A stretch of 10,407 nucleotides of DNA. Origin: JAGXLP01 sp042218715 (GTDB taxonomy: Bacteria > Bipolaricaulota > Bipolaricaulia > M55B111). Below the pieces are notes generated by a model. It made no database searches and was not told the DNA's origin. It worked only from the letters and a program-made list of their open reading frames with translations. Below are positions 1 to 6,590 of the stretch, one piece after another. Numbering within the stretch: position 1 is the stretch's first letter; each line of letters begins with the position of its first letter. The stretch lies in the NCBI GenBank assembly GCA_042218715.1, contig JBDGQU010000111.1, positions 1-10,407 on the forward strand, given 5' to 3'. Both the position numbers and the translations under genes were made by a program.

Positions 1-59
1 GTTTTCCGGTTAACTCTTTCCTGTTAATTTACCAGGTCAAAACCGCACAATTTGGTACT

Positions 60-103
60 AGTTAATAACCCCCGATCCAACCAAAGGTACTCGGTTATTG
101 ACT
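60..103. repeat. Inverted repeat downstream of larE
   Basis: The arms at 60-70 and 93-103 can pair over 11 bp with one T.G pair (AGTTAATAACC against GGTTATTGACT) around a 22-nt loop. It lies about 75 bp past the larE stop on the minus strand and could help end that transcript, but no T-run follows on either strand, so it is not a typical intrinsic terminator. I see no gene in 1-176. Confidence 0.3.
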
Positions 104-176
104 CAACCTTTCACCATTGTGTGGAAGTGAGACGTAGTTAATGACTAACGAATAATTTCATTTTATCTCACATACC

Positions 177-1028
177 CTATTCTACTCGCTCCCGCGACAA
201 AGGTTCATTCATGCTGCCCGTCCGGTAACCCTCCAGATCGAGTGTTACGTAATCGTATCCCAGTTCTTTTAATCGGGAAACTACTTTCTCTCCGGAATCC
301 AGCAAGCGATCGAAATCCGATCGCTGAACCTCAATCCTGGCGATATCCCCGTGATGACGAACGCGGAACTGTTCCATCCCCAGCTCCAGCAGGAACTCTT
401 CCGCTCTCCCTACCCGATCAAGCTTTTCTTCAGTAATCTCCTTTCCGTAAGGAAATCGAGAGGCCAAACAGGCAAAAGAGGGCTTATCCCAGGTTTCGAG
501 TCCGACCTGCTTGCTGAACTCTCTTATTTCTTCCTTATTCAGCCCGGCCTGTTGCAACGGGCTAGCTACCCCTAGTTCTTCTGCCGCTCTCGTCCCTGGC
601 CTGTGACCCTCTGAATCGTCCTGAATCGTGCCGTCCACCACTTTATTTAGCCCCTTCCGGTCCGCCAGTCCCTTCAAATCTTCGAAGAGTTCCTTTTTAC
701 AGAAGTAGCACCTATTGATGGGATTCTCCCTGAAATTGGGATTGGTCGTCTCGGAAGATTGAATGGTCCTCCACTCTACCTCCAGCCTTTCGGCCAGCTC
801 TCTGGCTTCTTTTCTCTCGTGATCAGGATATGCCTCGGAGCTAGCGGTAACCGCCAGGACCTTGTCCGGCCCCAGGAAGTCAACCGCCGCCTTCAAGAGA
901 AAACTGCTGTCGACACCGCCGGAAAAAGCCACCAGGACGGACCCGTGACTCTTCAGGTTAGATTTCAAACGGCTTATTTTTGCTGTTTCCAGCAAACTCG
1001 TTAAAGACTTCATTCCTTCGCAAAACAC
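177..1028 (-). CDS. larE: LarE-type ATP-dependent sacrificial sulfur transferase
   Basis: The protein (283 aa) is a PP-loop enzyme of the LarE family. LarE adenylates the carboxylates of a pyridinium precursor and gives up sulfur to build the nickel-pincer cofactor used by lactate racemase and relatives. Visible marks are the PP-loop SGGVDS (36-41), NRCYFCK (105-111), DGTIQDD (132-138), the GHRPGTRAAEELG block from 141, and KPSFACLASRFPYG (182-195). Cys187 sits in the ACLASR segment that carries the sacrificial Cys in the one-cysteine type. Together with Cys107 and Cys110 it gives the three-cysteine pattern that I associate with the [4Fe-4S] type of LarE (family knowledge, not tested here). 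The start is uncertain: GTG at 1028 has GGAAG directly against it, whereas ATG at 1013 has GGAAGG about 14 nt upstream. No larA, larB or larC is in view, so the cofactor's user is unknown. Confidence 0.88.
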   Translation of the reverse strand: MFCEGMKSLTSLLETAKISRLKSNLKSHGSVLVAFSGGVDSSFLLKAAVDFLGPDKVLAVTASSEAYPDHERKEARELAERLEVEWRTIQSSETTNPNFRENPINRCYFCKKELFEDLKGLADRKGLNKVVDGTIQDDSEGHRPGTRAAEELGVASPLQQAGLNKEEIREFSKQVGLETWDKPSFACLASRFPYGKEITEEKLDRVGRAEEFLLELGMEQFRVRHHGDIARIEVQRSDFDRLLDSGEKVVSRLKELGYDYVTLDLEGYRTGSMNEPLSRERVE

Positions 1029-1264
1029 CTTCCAATTAGCAAAACATTTCTGTCAATTTCGATTATCCAAAATCCACTCTTAATCTGACCTCTCCTGAAT
1101 TAATGATGATGCGTGGAACGCGTTCTTTCAATATAAGTCCAACCTCGAGCATACTTCTAGAATTTCACAAAACTTGTCGAGCAACCCCGGACCTTGGCCT
1201 GGGACGAATAAGCTGGTTAGCTGTCAACACGAGGTACCAGGCATTCCTGAAAACGAGTTCTCCA

Positions 1265-1381
1265 CCACTTCCCTGGCAGCTGATTTAACCTTTAAAACTC
1301 AGCAGTAGAGGAAATCCGGCAGCCAGGTAAGGAGAGAGCAGTAATTCTGACTATCCAGAAATCTGCCGCTGAAAGAATTGA
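1265..1381. repeat. Degenerate copy of the palindromic intergenic element
   Basis: CCTGGCA-G-CTGATTTAACCTT (1272 on) and AATCCGGCAGCCAGGTAAGG (1313-1332) match the element at 8948-9127 almost base for base. The inner stem is CCTGGC/GCCAGG, then a mismatch (C1271 opposite T), then CTT/AAG; beyond that pairing is lost. The 44-nt loop is conserved at both ends and different in its middle. Downstream, TGAAAGAATTGA (1370-1381) matches the outer right arm of the other copy (11 of 12). The left outer arm is not recognisable. It fills much of the 560-bp gap between larE and the DUF1638 gene; I see no gene in that gap. Confidence 0.65.
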
Positions 1382-1433
1382 AAGTTTCCATACTATGACA
1401 AAATCTAATCTTACTCGGGTCTTAAACTAGAGA

Positions 1434-1462
1434 TCGACAGTCTTTTCCGATCGGTGAATAAT
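1434..1462 (+). promoter_or_regulatory. Candidate promoter for the DUF1638 gene
   Basis: TCGACA (1434-1439) and AATAAT (1457-1462) are separated by 17 bp, each matching the sigma-A consensus at 5 of 6 positions. Transcription from here would give a leader of about 120 nt before the ATG at 1589. This is pattern matching only. Confidence 0.35.
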
Positions 1463-1588
1463 AGAAGGTCGGGACTTAACCAGGAGAGAAGCCACAATTG
1501 AAATGAAATAACAATTATTATACCATGGCACCAATGAACTTTCACAGTTGACAGGATTACGCACTCAAAACCTTACCCGGGGGACTAA

Positions 1589-2410
1589 ATGAAGAAAAAG
1601 GCGATTATTTCTTGTGGTGTACTGTACGGAGAAGTAAATAAACTAGCGCGGTCCCGTGACGACTGGAATGTCGAGTTTCTTCCTCAGGGGTTACACGACA
1701 AGCCGGATAGCTCGGATATGAGGCGAAGAATACAGGATAAAATTGACGACCTTGAGAGCAAGTCTAATTATGACCAGATAGTACTTGGTTACGGGTTCTG
1801 CGGAGGTGGAGTAGAAGGACTTTCCACTTCCGGAGCAAAATTGATCGTGCCAAAAATGCACGACTGCATACCCCTGCTAGCAGGGAACAAAAACCTAAAG
1901 GGAAACATGGCCGAACCGGGAACCTATTACCTGAGCAGGGGCTGGATAGATTGTAGCAGTGACGCCTACAAGGAGCATTTATTCTTCTCAAACCAGCTGG
2001 AGAACTGGAGGAACAGGTTCCTGGATTACAAAAACGAGCTAACGAACTCTATTATGGCGAATAACATAGGCTGGTGGTTTAATCAGGACAGACTCGACCC
2101 AGAAAAACGGGGAAGGGAAAGGTTCGACAGGGAAACGAGCAAGAAGATAACCCTCCAGTGTATCGGCAACTACAGGACTCTGGCATTAATTGAAAACAGT
2201 TTGTTAGAAACGATCCACGCGGACTACGCCGATGAAATGTACAAATTTTTATCCAAACTTTTAAGCGAAGCGGGGAGGGGGGATATAGAGTTCAAAAGGC
2301 TATCTTCCTCCCTGAATCCTCTGAGAGAGGTCCTTTTTCAGCCGGAAAGTTCCGGATTAACCCATATACAACCCTGCAACGAGCCGTTAGAGTTGGAAAG
2401 CAAAATTTAA
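1589..2410 (+). CDS. DUF1638 domain protein, function unknown
   Basis: This 273-aa soluble protein has no signal peptide or membrane segment. It matches the DUF1638 pattern I know from anaerobic bacteria and methanogens: an opening IISCGVL strand with Cys9, the loop LGYGFCGGGVEGL with Cys71 (66-78), the segment KLIVPKMHDCIPLLAG with His91-Asp92-Cys93, and GTYYLSRGWIDC (111-122). The conserved Cys/His residues suggest a metal or cofactor site, which is inference. Members of this family often lie near corrinoid-dependent methyltransferase genes; none is present here. GGGGG at 1579-1583, five bases before the ATG, supports the start. It may stand alone or precede the Fe-S protein gene, but 188 bp separate them and I see no convincing promoter in that space. 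Confidence 0.78.
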   Translation: MKKKAIISCGVLYGEVNKLARSRDDWNVEFLPQGLHDKPDSSDMRRRIQDKIDDLESKSNYDQIVLGYGFCGGGVEGLSTSGAKLIVPKMHDCIPLLAGNKNLKGNMAEPGTYYLSRGWIDCSSDAYKEHLFFSNQLENWRNRFLDYKNELTNSIMANNIGWWFNQDRLDPEKRGRERFDRETSKKITLQCIGNYRTLALIENSLLETIHADYADEMYKFLSKLLSEAGRGDIEFKRLSSSLNPLREVLFQPESSGLTHIQPCNEPLELESKI

Positions 2411-2598
2411 CCGATCCGGAAGTTGACAAATTCTCCTAATGGGGAGAGTTCACAACAGGTTATAAGAATCCACCCGGACCCTCTTGAAAATTTGCGTCAG
2501 AAAAAGAACTATCGTTAACGTAATCGAAAAGCAGGCCTAAGTTCTACCCAGCGTAAATACTCATACGATTTTCGTAAATATAATATTACGGGGGAAAA

Positions 2599-3453
2599 AT
2601 GGTCCAGAGAGAAATTATCGATATCGACGAGGAAAAATGCACCGGTTGCGGTGATTGCATTCCCTCCTGTCCCGAGGGAGCACTTCAATTAATCAACGGG
2701 AAAGCCCGGCTCGTAAACGAGACGTTCTGTGATGGCCTCGGCGCCTGCATAAACGACTGTCCGGAAGGCGCTATAACAATTGAAGAACGGGAGGCCAAAC
2801 CTTACGACGAAAAGGTTGTCGCAAAGAAGATGCTCCGTAAAGGGGACGATGTTTTGGAAGCACACCTCGAGCACCTTGAGGAACACGGACAGGAGGAACT
2901 TCTGAGCGAAGCCCTGGATTACCTTCGAGACCAAGAAACGGACCTAACTCTTCAGAGATTCGAAAGTGAATCTCCCAAGATAGGAGTTGCAAACAAGGGC
3001 TGCCCAGGTGTGGCTCCCAAAGAGCTAAAACCCGAAGAGAAGGACGGGACTCCTGATTTAGGTCCGTTCTCTCGCCTTGAACAATGGCCCGTACAGCTCA
3101 CGCTTTTACCTACGGAAGCCCCTTACCTCGAGGGAGCGGAACTACTCATCGTCGCCGATTGTGTTCCATTTGCGTACGGAAACTTTCATAACGACTTCCT
3201 GGAAGGGAATAAAGTGGCAGTTGGTTGTCCCAAACTAGACGACGCAAGTTTTTACACCGAAAAGCTAACTGAGATCCTGAAAAATAACGATATAGATAAA
3301 TTAAAGACCGTCCACATGGAAGTCCCCTGCTGTTTCGGGATGAATAAGATCGTGGAAGAAGCTATGAAGGCTGCCGGGAAGGGAGTCGAAATGGAAGAGG
3401 TAACCATCACCGTCGACGGTGAGGTTAAGAATACAAAGAAGGCCGAACTTTGA
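2599..3453 (+). CDS. 4Fe-4S ferredoxin-type protein with Cys-rich C-terminal domain
   Basis: The 284-aa cytoplasmic protein opens with two ferredoxin motifs. The first is complete (Cys14, Cys17, Cys20, Cys24-Pro). The second reads C-DGL-GA-C-IND-CP (Cys44, Cys50, Cys54), with Leu47 where the second cysteine of CxxCxxCxxxC would be. A Glu/Lys-rich helical linker follows (about 65-120). The C-terminal part has its own conserved cysteines: KGCPG (Cys134), WPVQL (162-166), ADCVPFAYGNFH (Cys187), GCPKLDD (Cys209) and MEVPCCFGM (Cys243, Cys244). I recognise this as a family common in anaerobes and usually annotated only as a 4Fe-4S binding protein. Electron transfer or redox sensing is likely, but the partner is unknown. 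GGGGG sits just upstream of the ATG. The zinc-ribbon gene follows after 39 nt, probably in the same operon. Confidence 0.85.
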   Translation: MVQREIIDIDEEKCTGCGDCIPSCPEGALQLINGKARLVNETFCDGLGACINDCPEGAITIEEREAKPYDEKVVAKKMLRKGDDVLEAHLEHLEEHGQEELLSEALDYLRDQETDLTLQRFESESPKIGVANKGCPGVAPKELKPEEKDGTPDLGPFSRLEQWPVQLTLLPTEAPYLEGAELLIVADCVPFAYGNFHNDFLEGNKVAVGCPKLDDASFYTEKLTEILKNNDIDKLKTVHMEVPCCFGMNKIVEEAMKAAGKGVEMEEVTITVDGEVKNTKKAEL

Positions 3454-3492
3454 GTCGGATAGAATAAAATGGTTTACCGGGGGTGAACCACG

Positions 3493-3954
3493 GTGGGTAA
3501 GAAGTGTCCCGGCCAGAGTACGAGGAGGATGACTCCCGATCAGGCTGTCGACGAGCTGGAGTGCCCTGAGTGCGGGTACAAAGTGGAATTTTTTCCGACG
3601 GATAGCTCTCGGGACTGTCCGGAATGTGGAACAAAGGTCGAGAAAACCAGGGACCAGCTCAGGGACGACCTGGCGTGTGCGGACTGGTGTCCCGCAGCTG
3701 AAGAGTGCTTAGGGCCCGATTTCGCGAGAGTCAAAGAAGCACTTGAAAGGAAGCAAAACCAAACTCTCGAGAAGTTGTTGGAATCTATTCCAGACGATGA
3801 AAAGGAAGTTAAGGACTTTTTCAGAAAAGCTTACCAGGATTGTGAAGACGAAGACCTTCTCATAGATACTGAAAAAAGCGTAAAACCGTTACAAGATAGA
3901 AACCCCGAGCTACATGAAAAGGTCGTAAAATATTACTCAGAATTTACATCCTAA
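3493..3954 (+). CDS. Zinc-ribbon protein with CPGQ and CADWC motifs
   Basis: This is a 153-aa protein of unknown function. The N-terminus KKCPGQSTR (Cys5) leads into a zinc ribbon built from ECPECGYK (Cys24, Cys27) and DCPECGTK (Cys42, Cys45). It is followed by ACADWCPAAEECLG with Cys62, Cys66 and Cys72. The order CPGQ-x-TR, two CPxCG knuckles, then CAxWCxxAExCxG is a recurring domain in anaerobic bacteria, sometimes fused to an HD phosphohydrolase. Here no HD domain is seen; residues 75-153 are charged and look helical. The GTG start is supported by GGGGGTGA at 3479-3486. The 39-nt spacing from the Fe-S protein gene suggests co-transcription and a shared redox or metal-related job, which is inference. 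Confidence 0.75.
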   Translation: MGKKCPGQSTRRMTPDQAVDELECPECGYKVEFFPTDSSRDCPECGTKVEKTRDQLRDDLACADWCPAAEECLGPDFARVKEALERKQNQTLEKLLESIPDDEKEVKDFFRKAYQDCEDEDLLIDTEKSVKPLQDRNPELHEKVVKYYSEFTS

Positions 3955-3981
3955 GTCGTGAGATCCTCCCTCCTAAGATCA

Positions 3982-4081
3982 NNNNNNNNNNNNNNNNNNN
4001 NNNNNNNNNNNNNNNNNNNNNNNNNNNNNNNNNNNNNNNNNNNNNNNNNNNNNNNNNNNNNNNNNNNNNNNNNNNNNNNNN
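3982..4081. other. Assembly gap (100 Ns)
   Basis: Exactly 100 consecutive Ns, the usual placeholder for a scaffold gap of unknown size. The -35 region of the ArsR-type gene and the end of the upstream operon may be lost in it. Linkage between the left and right parts depends on scaffolding. Confidence 0.97.
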
Positions 4082-4091
4082 ATTAAATTAC

Positions 4092-4097
4092 TAGTAT
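4092..4097 (+). promoter_or_regulatory. Possible -10 box of the arsR operon
   Basis: TAGTAT (5 of 6 to TATAAT) lies 20 bp before the preferred ATG at 4118. The -35 box would fall at or next to the assembly gap and cannot be judged. Confidence 0.3.
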
Positions 4098-4115
4098 TTG
4101 TGCAAGGTTGTGCAA
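4098..4115. promoter_or_regulatory. Tandem TTGTGCAA motif, candidate ArsR operator
   Basis: TTGTGCAA occurs at 4098-4105 and again at 4108-4115, exactly 10 bp apart, one helical turn. Each is a short dyad (TTG-TG-CAA). They lie between the possible -10 box and the ATG of the ArsR-type regulator, where an autoregulatory operator would be expected. Functional assignment is inference. Confidence 0.4.
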
Positions 4116-4117
4116 CA

Positions 4118-4405
4118 ATGCATAAATTATTCAAAGCTCTTGGCAGTAGACAGAGACTAAAGATTTTGGATTTCCTGATGAGTATCGACGAGCCGATCTG
4201 TTACTGCGAACTCGAAGGAGTAATAGACAGAGACAGATCGGTAATCTATCGACATCTAAAAAAGCTCGAATCGGTGGATCTACTTGAAACGAGAAGATCG
4301 GGGAAGCGAGTGGAGTGCTGGATAAGAGATCGGGGTAAAGTAAGAAAACTATTTAAAATTGCAAAAACCATAACAAACAACGAGGTGACCGCAATTGAAA
4401 GTTGA
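4118..4405 (+). CDS. arsR: ArsR/SmtB-family metalloregulator with CxC site
   Basis: This winged-helix repressor has 95 aa from the ATG at 4118; GTG at 4100 would give 101 aa. KLFKALGSRQRLKILDFL is the typical ArsR opening. PICYCEL places Cys28 and Cys30 (ATG numbering) where E. coli ArsR has ELCVCDL, the arsenite-binding CxC of helix 3, so a thiol-binding inducer such as As(III) is likely. The recognition helix is RSVIYRHLKKLESVDLL, followed by the wing RRSGKRVECW. I prefer the ATG because AAGG stands 10 nt before it, while the GTG has no ribosome binding site and lies inside the tandem TTGTGCAA motif. The stop overlaps the next gene by 11 nt, so the pair is translationally coupled. It probably represses its own operon. 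Confidence 0.88.
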   Translation: MHKLFKALGSRQRLKILDFLMSIDEPICYCELEGVIDRDRSVIYRHLKKLESVDLLETRRSGKRVECWIRDRGKVRKLFKIAKTITNNEVTAIES

Positions 4406-4634
4406 AGTTCTAGGTAGCAGTGGCTGCTCAACGTGCGAACAATTGAAACAAACTGTTAAGGAAGTAGTTGGCGACCTTGGAAAAGAAGACGAAATAGAAA
4501 TCCTAAAGGTCGAGGATCCCGCCAAATTCGCAAGTTACAGTGTCATGAGTACTCCAGCTCTAGTAGTTGACGGGGAAGTAGAGTACAAGGGAACGGTACC
4601 CACCGAAAAAGAAATTCGGAGCCTGCTCTCCTGA
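4395..4634 (+). CDS. Small thioredoxin-like disulfide protein
   Basis: The 79-aa protein has a thioredoxin/glutaredoxin-like fold of the short type annotated as redox-active disulfide or thioredoxin family protein. It shows the first strand KVEVLGSSG, the active site Cys11-S-T-Cys14, and the cis-proline loop STPALVVDG with Pro54. It has no signal peptide, so it acts in the cytoplasm. The TTG start is well supported by GAGGTGA at 4382-4388, six nt upstream and inside the end of arsR. Its place between an ArsR regulator and a DUF318 permease is a recurrent arrangement. The likely job is reduction or thiol transfer linked to the exported metalloid or metal (inference). Confidence 0.87.
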   Translation: MKVEVLGSSGCSTCEQLKQTVKEVVGDLGKEDEIEILKVEDPAKFASYSVMSTPALVVDGEVEYKGTVPTEKEIRSLLS

Positions 4635-4653
4635 CTAACCTCCCCTCACAAGA

Positions 4654-5586
4654 ATGTTTAAATTCGTAGCCGCTCGCCTGGTAAATTTACTCGGGCTAAC
4701 AGGTAGAGTAGCCGATTCCTTCGAATTCTGGATTTACGATACACTGAAGATCACTTTCATCATGCTGATAGTGATTTTCGCCGTTAGTTACCTCCGAACG
4801 TATCTCCCACCGGAGAAAATCCGGGACTTCCTCAAGGGTAAGAAGGCATTTGTAGGTTACCTGCTGGCAGGACTGTTCGGAATCATTTCTCCTTTCTGTT
4901 CCTGTTCGACGATCCCCCTGTTTCTGGGGTTCGTCGGAGCCGGCGTGCCTTTCGGTATGACAATTACGTTCTTATTCGTATCCCCTATGGTAAACGAAGC
5001 CGCGGTGTTCGTGCTTTTCGGTTCACTCGGCTGGGAAATTACTCTAGCTTATCTCCTGGGGGGTATTTCGATTGGAATCATAGGCGGAACGGCATTGACG
5101 AAACTGGGGTTCGAGCGATACGTTATTGATTTCGAGTTTGGAGACAATCAGAGCGGCTCAGAGGGATCAACTACGTCGGCAAAAAAACGTCTCCGAGAGG
5201 CATTCGGAGACGCAAAGGATATCGTCGGCCGAATTTTCCCCTACGTGATAGTTGGTGTCGGGTTGGGGGCGGCAATACACGGCTTCTTACCTGAACGATT
5301 TATTCAGGGAGCACTTCAGGGAACTCTCGCCGTCCCTGCCGCCACGGCTCTTGGAATCCCAATCTATACCAATATAATGGGAGTAATTCCCGTCGCGGAA
5401 AGTTTAATCGGTAAAGGCCTGCCAGTCGGCACTTCCATTGCATTCATGATGTCCGTCGCTGCTCTTTCGGTGCCCCAGTTCGTGCTGTTAAAACAGGTCA
5501 TGAAGAAGAACTTACTCATTGCGTACGGTAGTATCATCGGTGTAGGTATAATGATCCTGGGATTCGTCTTCAACTGGATATTTTGA
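4654..5586 (+). CDS. DUF318/UPF0718 permease (ArsP-like)
   Basis: The 310-aa inner-membrane protein has about eight hydrophobic segments (roughly 31-47, 66-88, 93-120, 128-148, 192-212, 222-245, 256-280, 288-308). It carries the family motif SPFCSCSTIPLF with Cys82 and Cys84, VSPMVNEAA (109-117), and GIPIYTN (234-240). A charged Ser/Lys-rich stretch at 160-190 separates the two halves. Characterised relatives include ArsP, which exports trivalent organoarsenicals, and SO0444-type metal exporters, so the substrate cannot be named from sequence. The ArsR with its CxC site favours arsenicals. The gene starts 19 nt after the thioredoxin-like gene. No Shine-Dalgarno sequence precedes the ATG; the space is pyrimidine-rich with CCTCC. 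It is the last gene of the operon. Confidence 0.88.
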   Translation: MFKFVAARLVNLLGLTGRVADSFEFWIYDTLKITFIMLIVIFAVSYLRTYLPPEKIRDFLKGKKAFVGYLLAGLFGIISPFCSCSTIPLFLGFVGAGVPFGMTITFLFVSPMVNEAAVFVLFGSLGWEITLAYLLGGISIGIIGGTALTKLGFERYVIDFEFGDNQSGSEGSTTSAKKRLREAFGDAKDIVGRIFPYVIVGVGLGAAIHGFLPERFIQGALQGTLAVPAATALGIPIYTNIMGVIPVAESLIGKGLPVGTSIAFMMSVAALSVPQFVLLKQVMKKNLLIAYGSIIGVGIMILGFVFNWIF

Positions 5587-5657
5587 CCTCTAACTCCCGT
5601 TAAAAAATCCTCCCTTGACTATCAGTGGTTTACGAAGTTCAGTACTTGACTAACTCC

Positions 5658-5684
5658 TGGTTAAACGGTCCTCTCCCTTAACCA
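5658..5684. terminator. Weak hairpin between convergent genes
   Basis: TGGTTAA (5658-5664) and TTAACCA (5678-5684) can pair over 7 bp around a 13-nt loop, in the 141-bp space between the convergent permease and DUF72 genes. A second short stem, TCCCG/CGGGA, lies near 5704-5723. Neither has a clear T-run, so a bidirectional terminator is only a possibility. Confidence 0.25.
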
Positions 5685-5727
5685 ACTTCCCGAACGACAA
5701 TTATCCCGCTCGTTTAGACGGGAAATA

Positions 5728-6495
5728 TCAGTCCGGTCGATCGGTCAATAGCGATTCGAATTTCTTCAAATCTCGGTACATGCTGTAATTATTCCAGAGC
5801 AGGTATATATCTTCCGAGTTGATGCCGGCTATCAAATCCGTTAGCTCTTTAAGATCTTCTTCCTTGAACGTATATTTATACATCTCTTCGCCCGGTGGTT
5901 TCCCGTGTAGGCGTAAATAGGCAACAGGAGTCTCGACTGCGGGGGCCAGACGGAAGGGATCCGTACAGTGGATCAAGTCGTGCTTTTCACAAACTTCGTT
6001 AATCTTTTCGGGACTTTCCTCCCAATCGCCCCGCGGTTCCCAGGCCAGCGTAAACTCCTCCCGATCTACAGTGGAGAAGAACCCATCAAGATCCTCGCGA
6101 TTTTCCTCAACCGGTCCAAAAGACGGCGGTGTCTGGAAAAGTATCAATTCACTTTCTAATGCTTTAGCAATCTCCTTTACCTCGTCGAACTTTTTCACCG
6201 ACTCTTTGCTGGAGAACCTATCTTTATGAGTAATTTTTTTCGAAGCTTTGACGGTAAACTTAAACTCCTCGTTAACCTCCCGGGCAAGTCTTCTCCACTT
6301 TTCCGCCGTTTTTACCTGGGGTAGGTCGTAAAACGTCTTATTAACTTCTACCAGATCAAAGAAATCAGCGTAAGCCTGAACCTTGTGATCGTAGAAATCT
6401 TTCCAATCGGATTTCTCATCGGTTAACCTTCCCTCTTCTTCCAAAAATTGGTTCGGTTTAAAATAACCCCAGCCACAGCAACCCTGAACCAGCAT
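5728..6495 (-). CDS. DUF72 domain protein (YecE-like)
   Basis: This 255-aa soluble protein belongs to the DUF72 (YecE) family, TIM-barrel-like proteins of unsettled function. Numbered from the ATG at 6495 it shows the opening GCCGWGYF, VEVNKTFY (49-56), TAEKWRRLA, FKFTVKASKKITH (78-90), LFQTPPSF (119-126), AWEPRGDW (151-158), YLRLHG (193-198) and WNNYSMY near the end. These cover the family's full length. I chose the ATG at 6495 because GGAGG lies 8 nt before it; the in-frame GTG codons at 6504 and 6501 overlap that ribosome binding site. It follows the radical SAM gene on the same strand with a gap of about 95 nt, so co-transcription is possible. Confidence 0.88.
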   Translation of the reverse strand: MLVQGCCGWGYFKPNQFLEEEGRLTDEKSDWKDFYDHKVQAYADFFDLVEVNKTFYDLPQVKTAEKWRRLAREVNEEFKFTVKASKKITHKDRFSSKESVKKFDEVKEIAKALESELILFQTPPSFGPVEENREDLDGFFSTVDREEFTLAWEPRGDWEESPEKINEVCEKHDLIHCTDPFRLAPAVETPVAYLRLHGKPPGEEMYKYTFKEEDLKELTDLIAGINSEDIYLLWNNYSMYRDLKKFESLLTDRPD

Positions 6496-6590
6496 TTCCA
6501 CCACCTCCAGAATCCGGATATATCAGGCGGCCAGACGTTGACTCAGCAATAAAGCCAGTTCAACACTATCTATCATTCACTAAATAAGCC

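Noticed and set aside
3..65. Open frame entering from the left edge on the plus strand, ending with a stop at 63-65
   Set aside because: Only about 20 codons, with nothing recognisable; cannot be told from chance.
1051..1056. TTGACA on the minus strand as a -35 box for larE
   Set aside because: No -10-like hexamer at 15-19 bp downstream; that position holds the ribosome binding region.
1103..1288. Plus-strand open frame of 61 codons between larE and the DUF1638 gene
   Set aside because: No ribosome binding site, no recognisable domain, and its end runs into the palindromic repeat; most likely chance.
1548..1553. TTGACA upstream of the DUF1638 gene
   Set aside because: The -10 position would fall at 1570-1576 (no match) and overlap the ribosome binding site.
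2579..2584. TATAAT as promoter -10 box for the Fe-S protein gene
   Set aside because: No acceptable -35 box at 16-19 bp, and transcription would begin within or after the ribosome binding site.
5582..5690. Imperfect direct repeat (TAACTCC...GTTAAA...TCCTC-CCTT) after the permease gene
   Set aside because: Similarity needs several gaps and the region is pyrimidine-biased, so it is not convincing as a real repeat.
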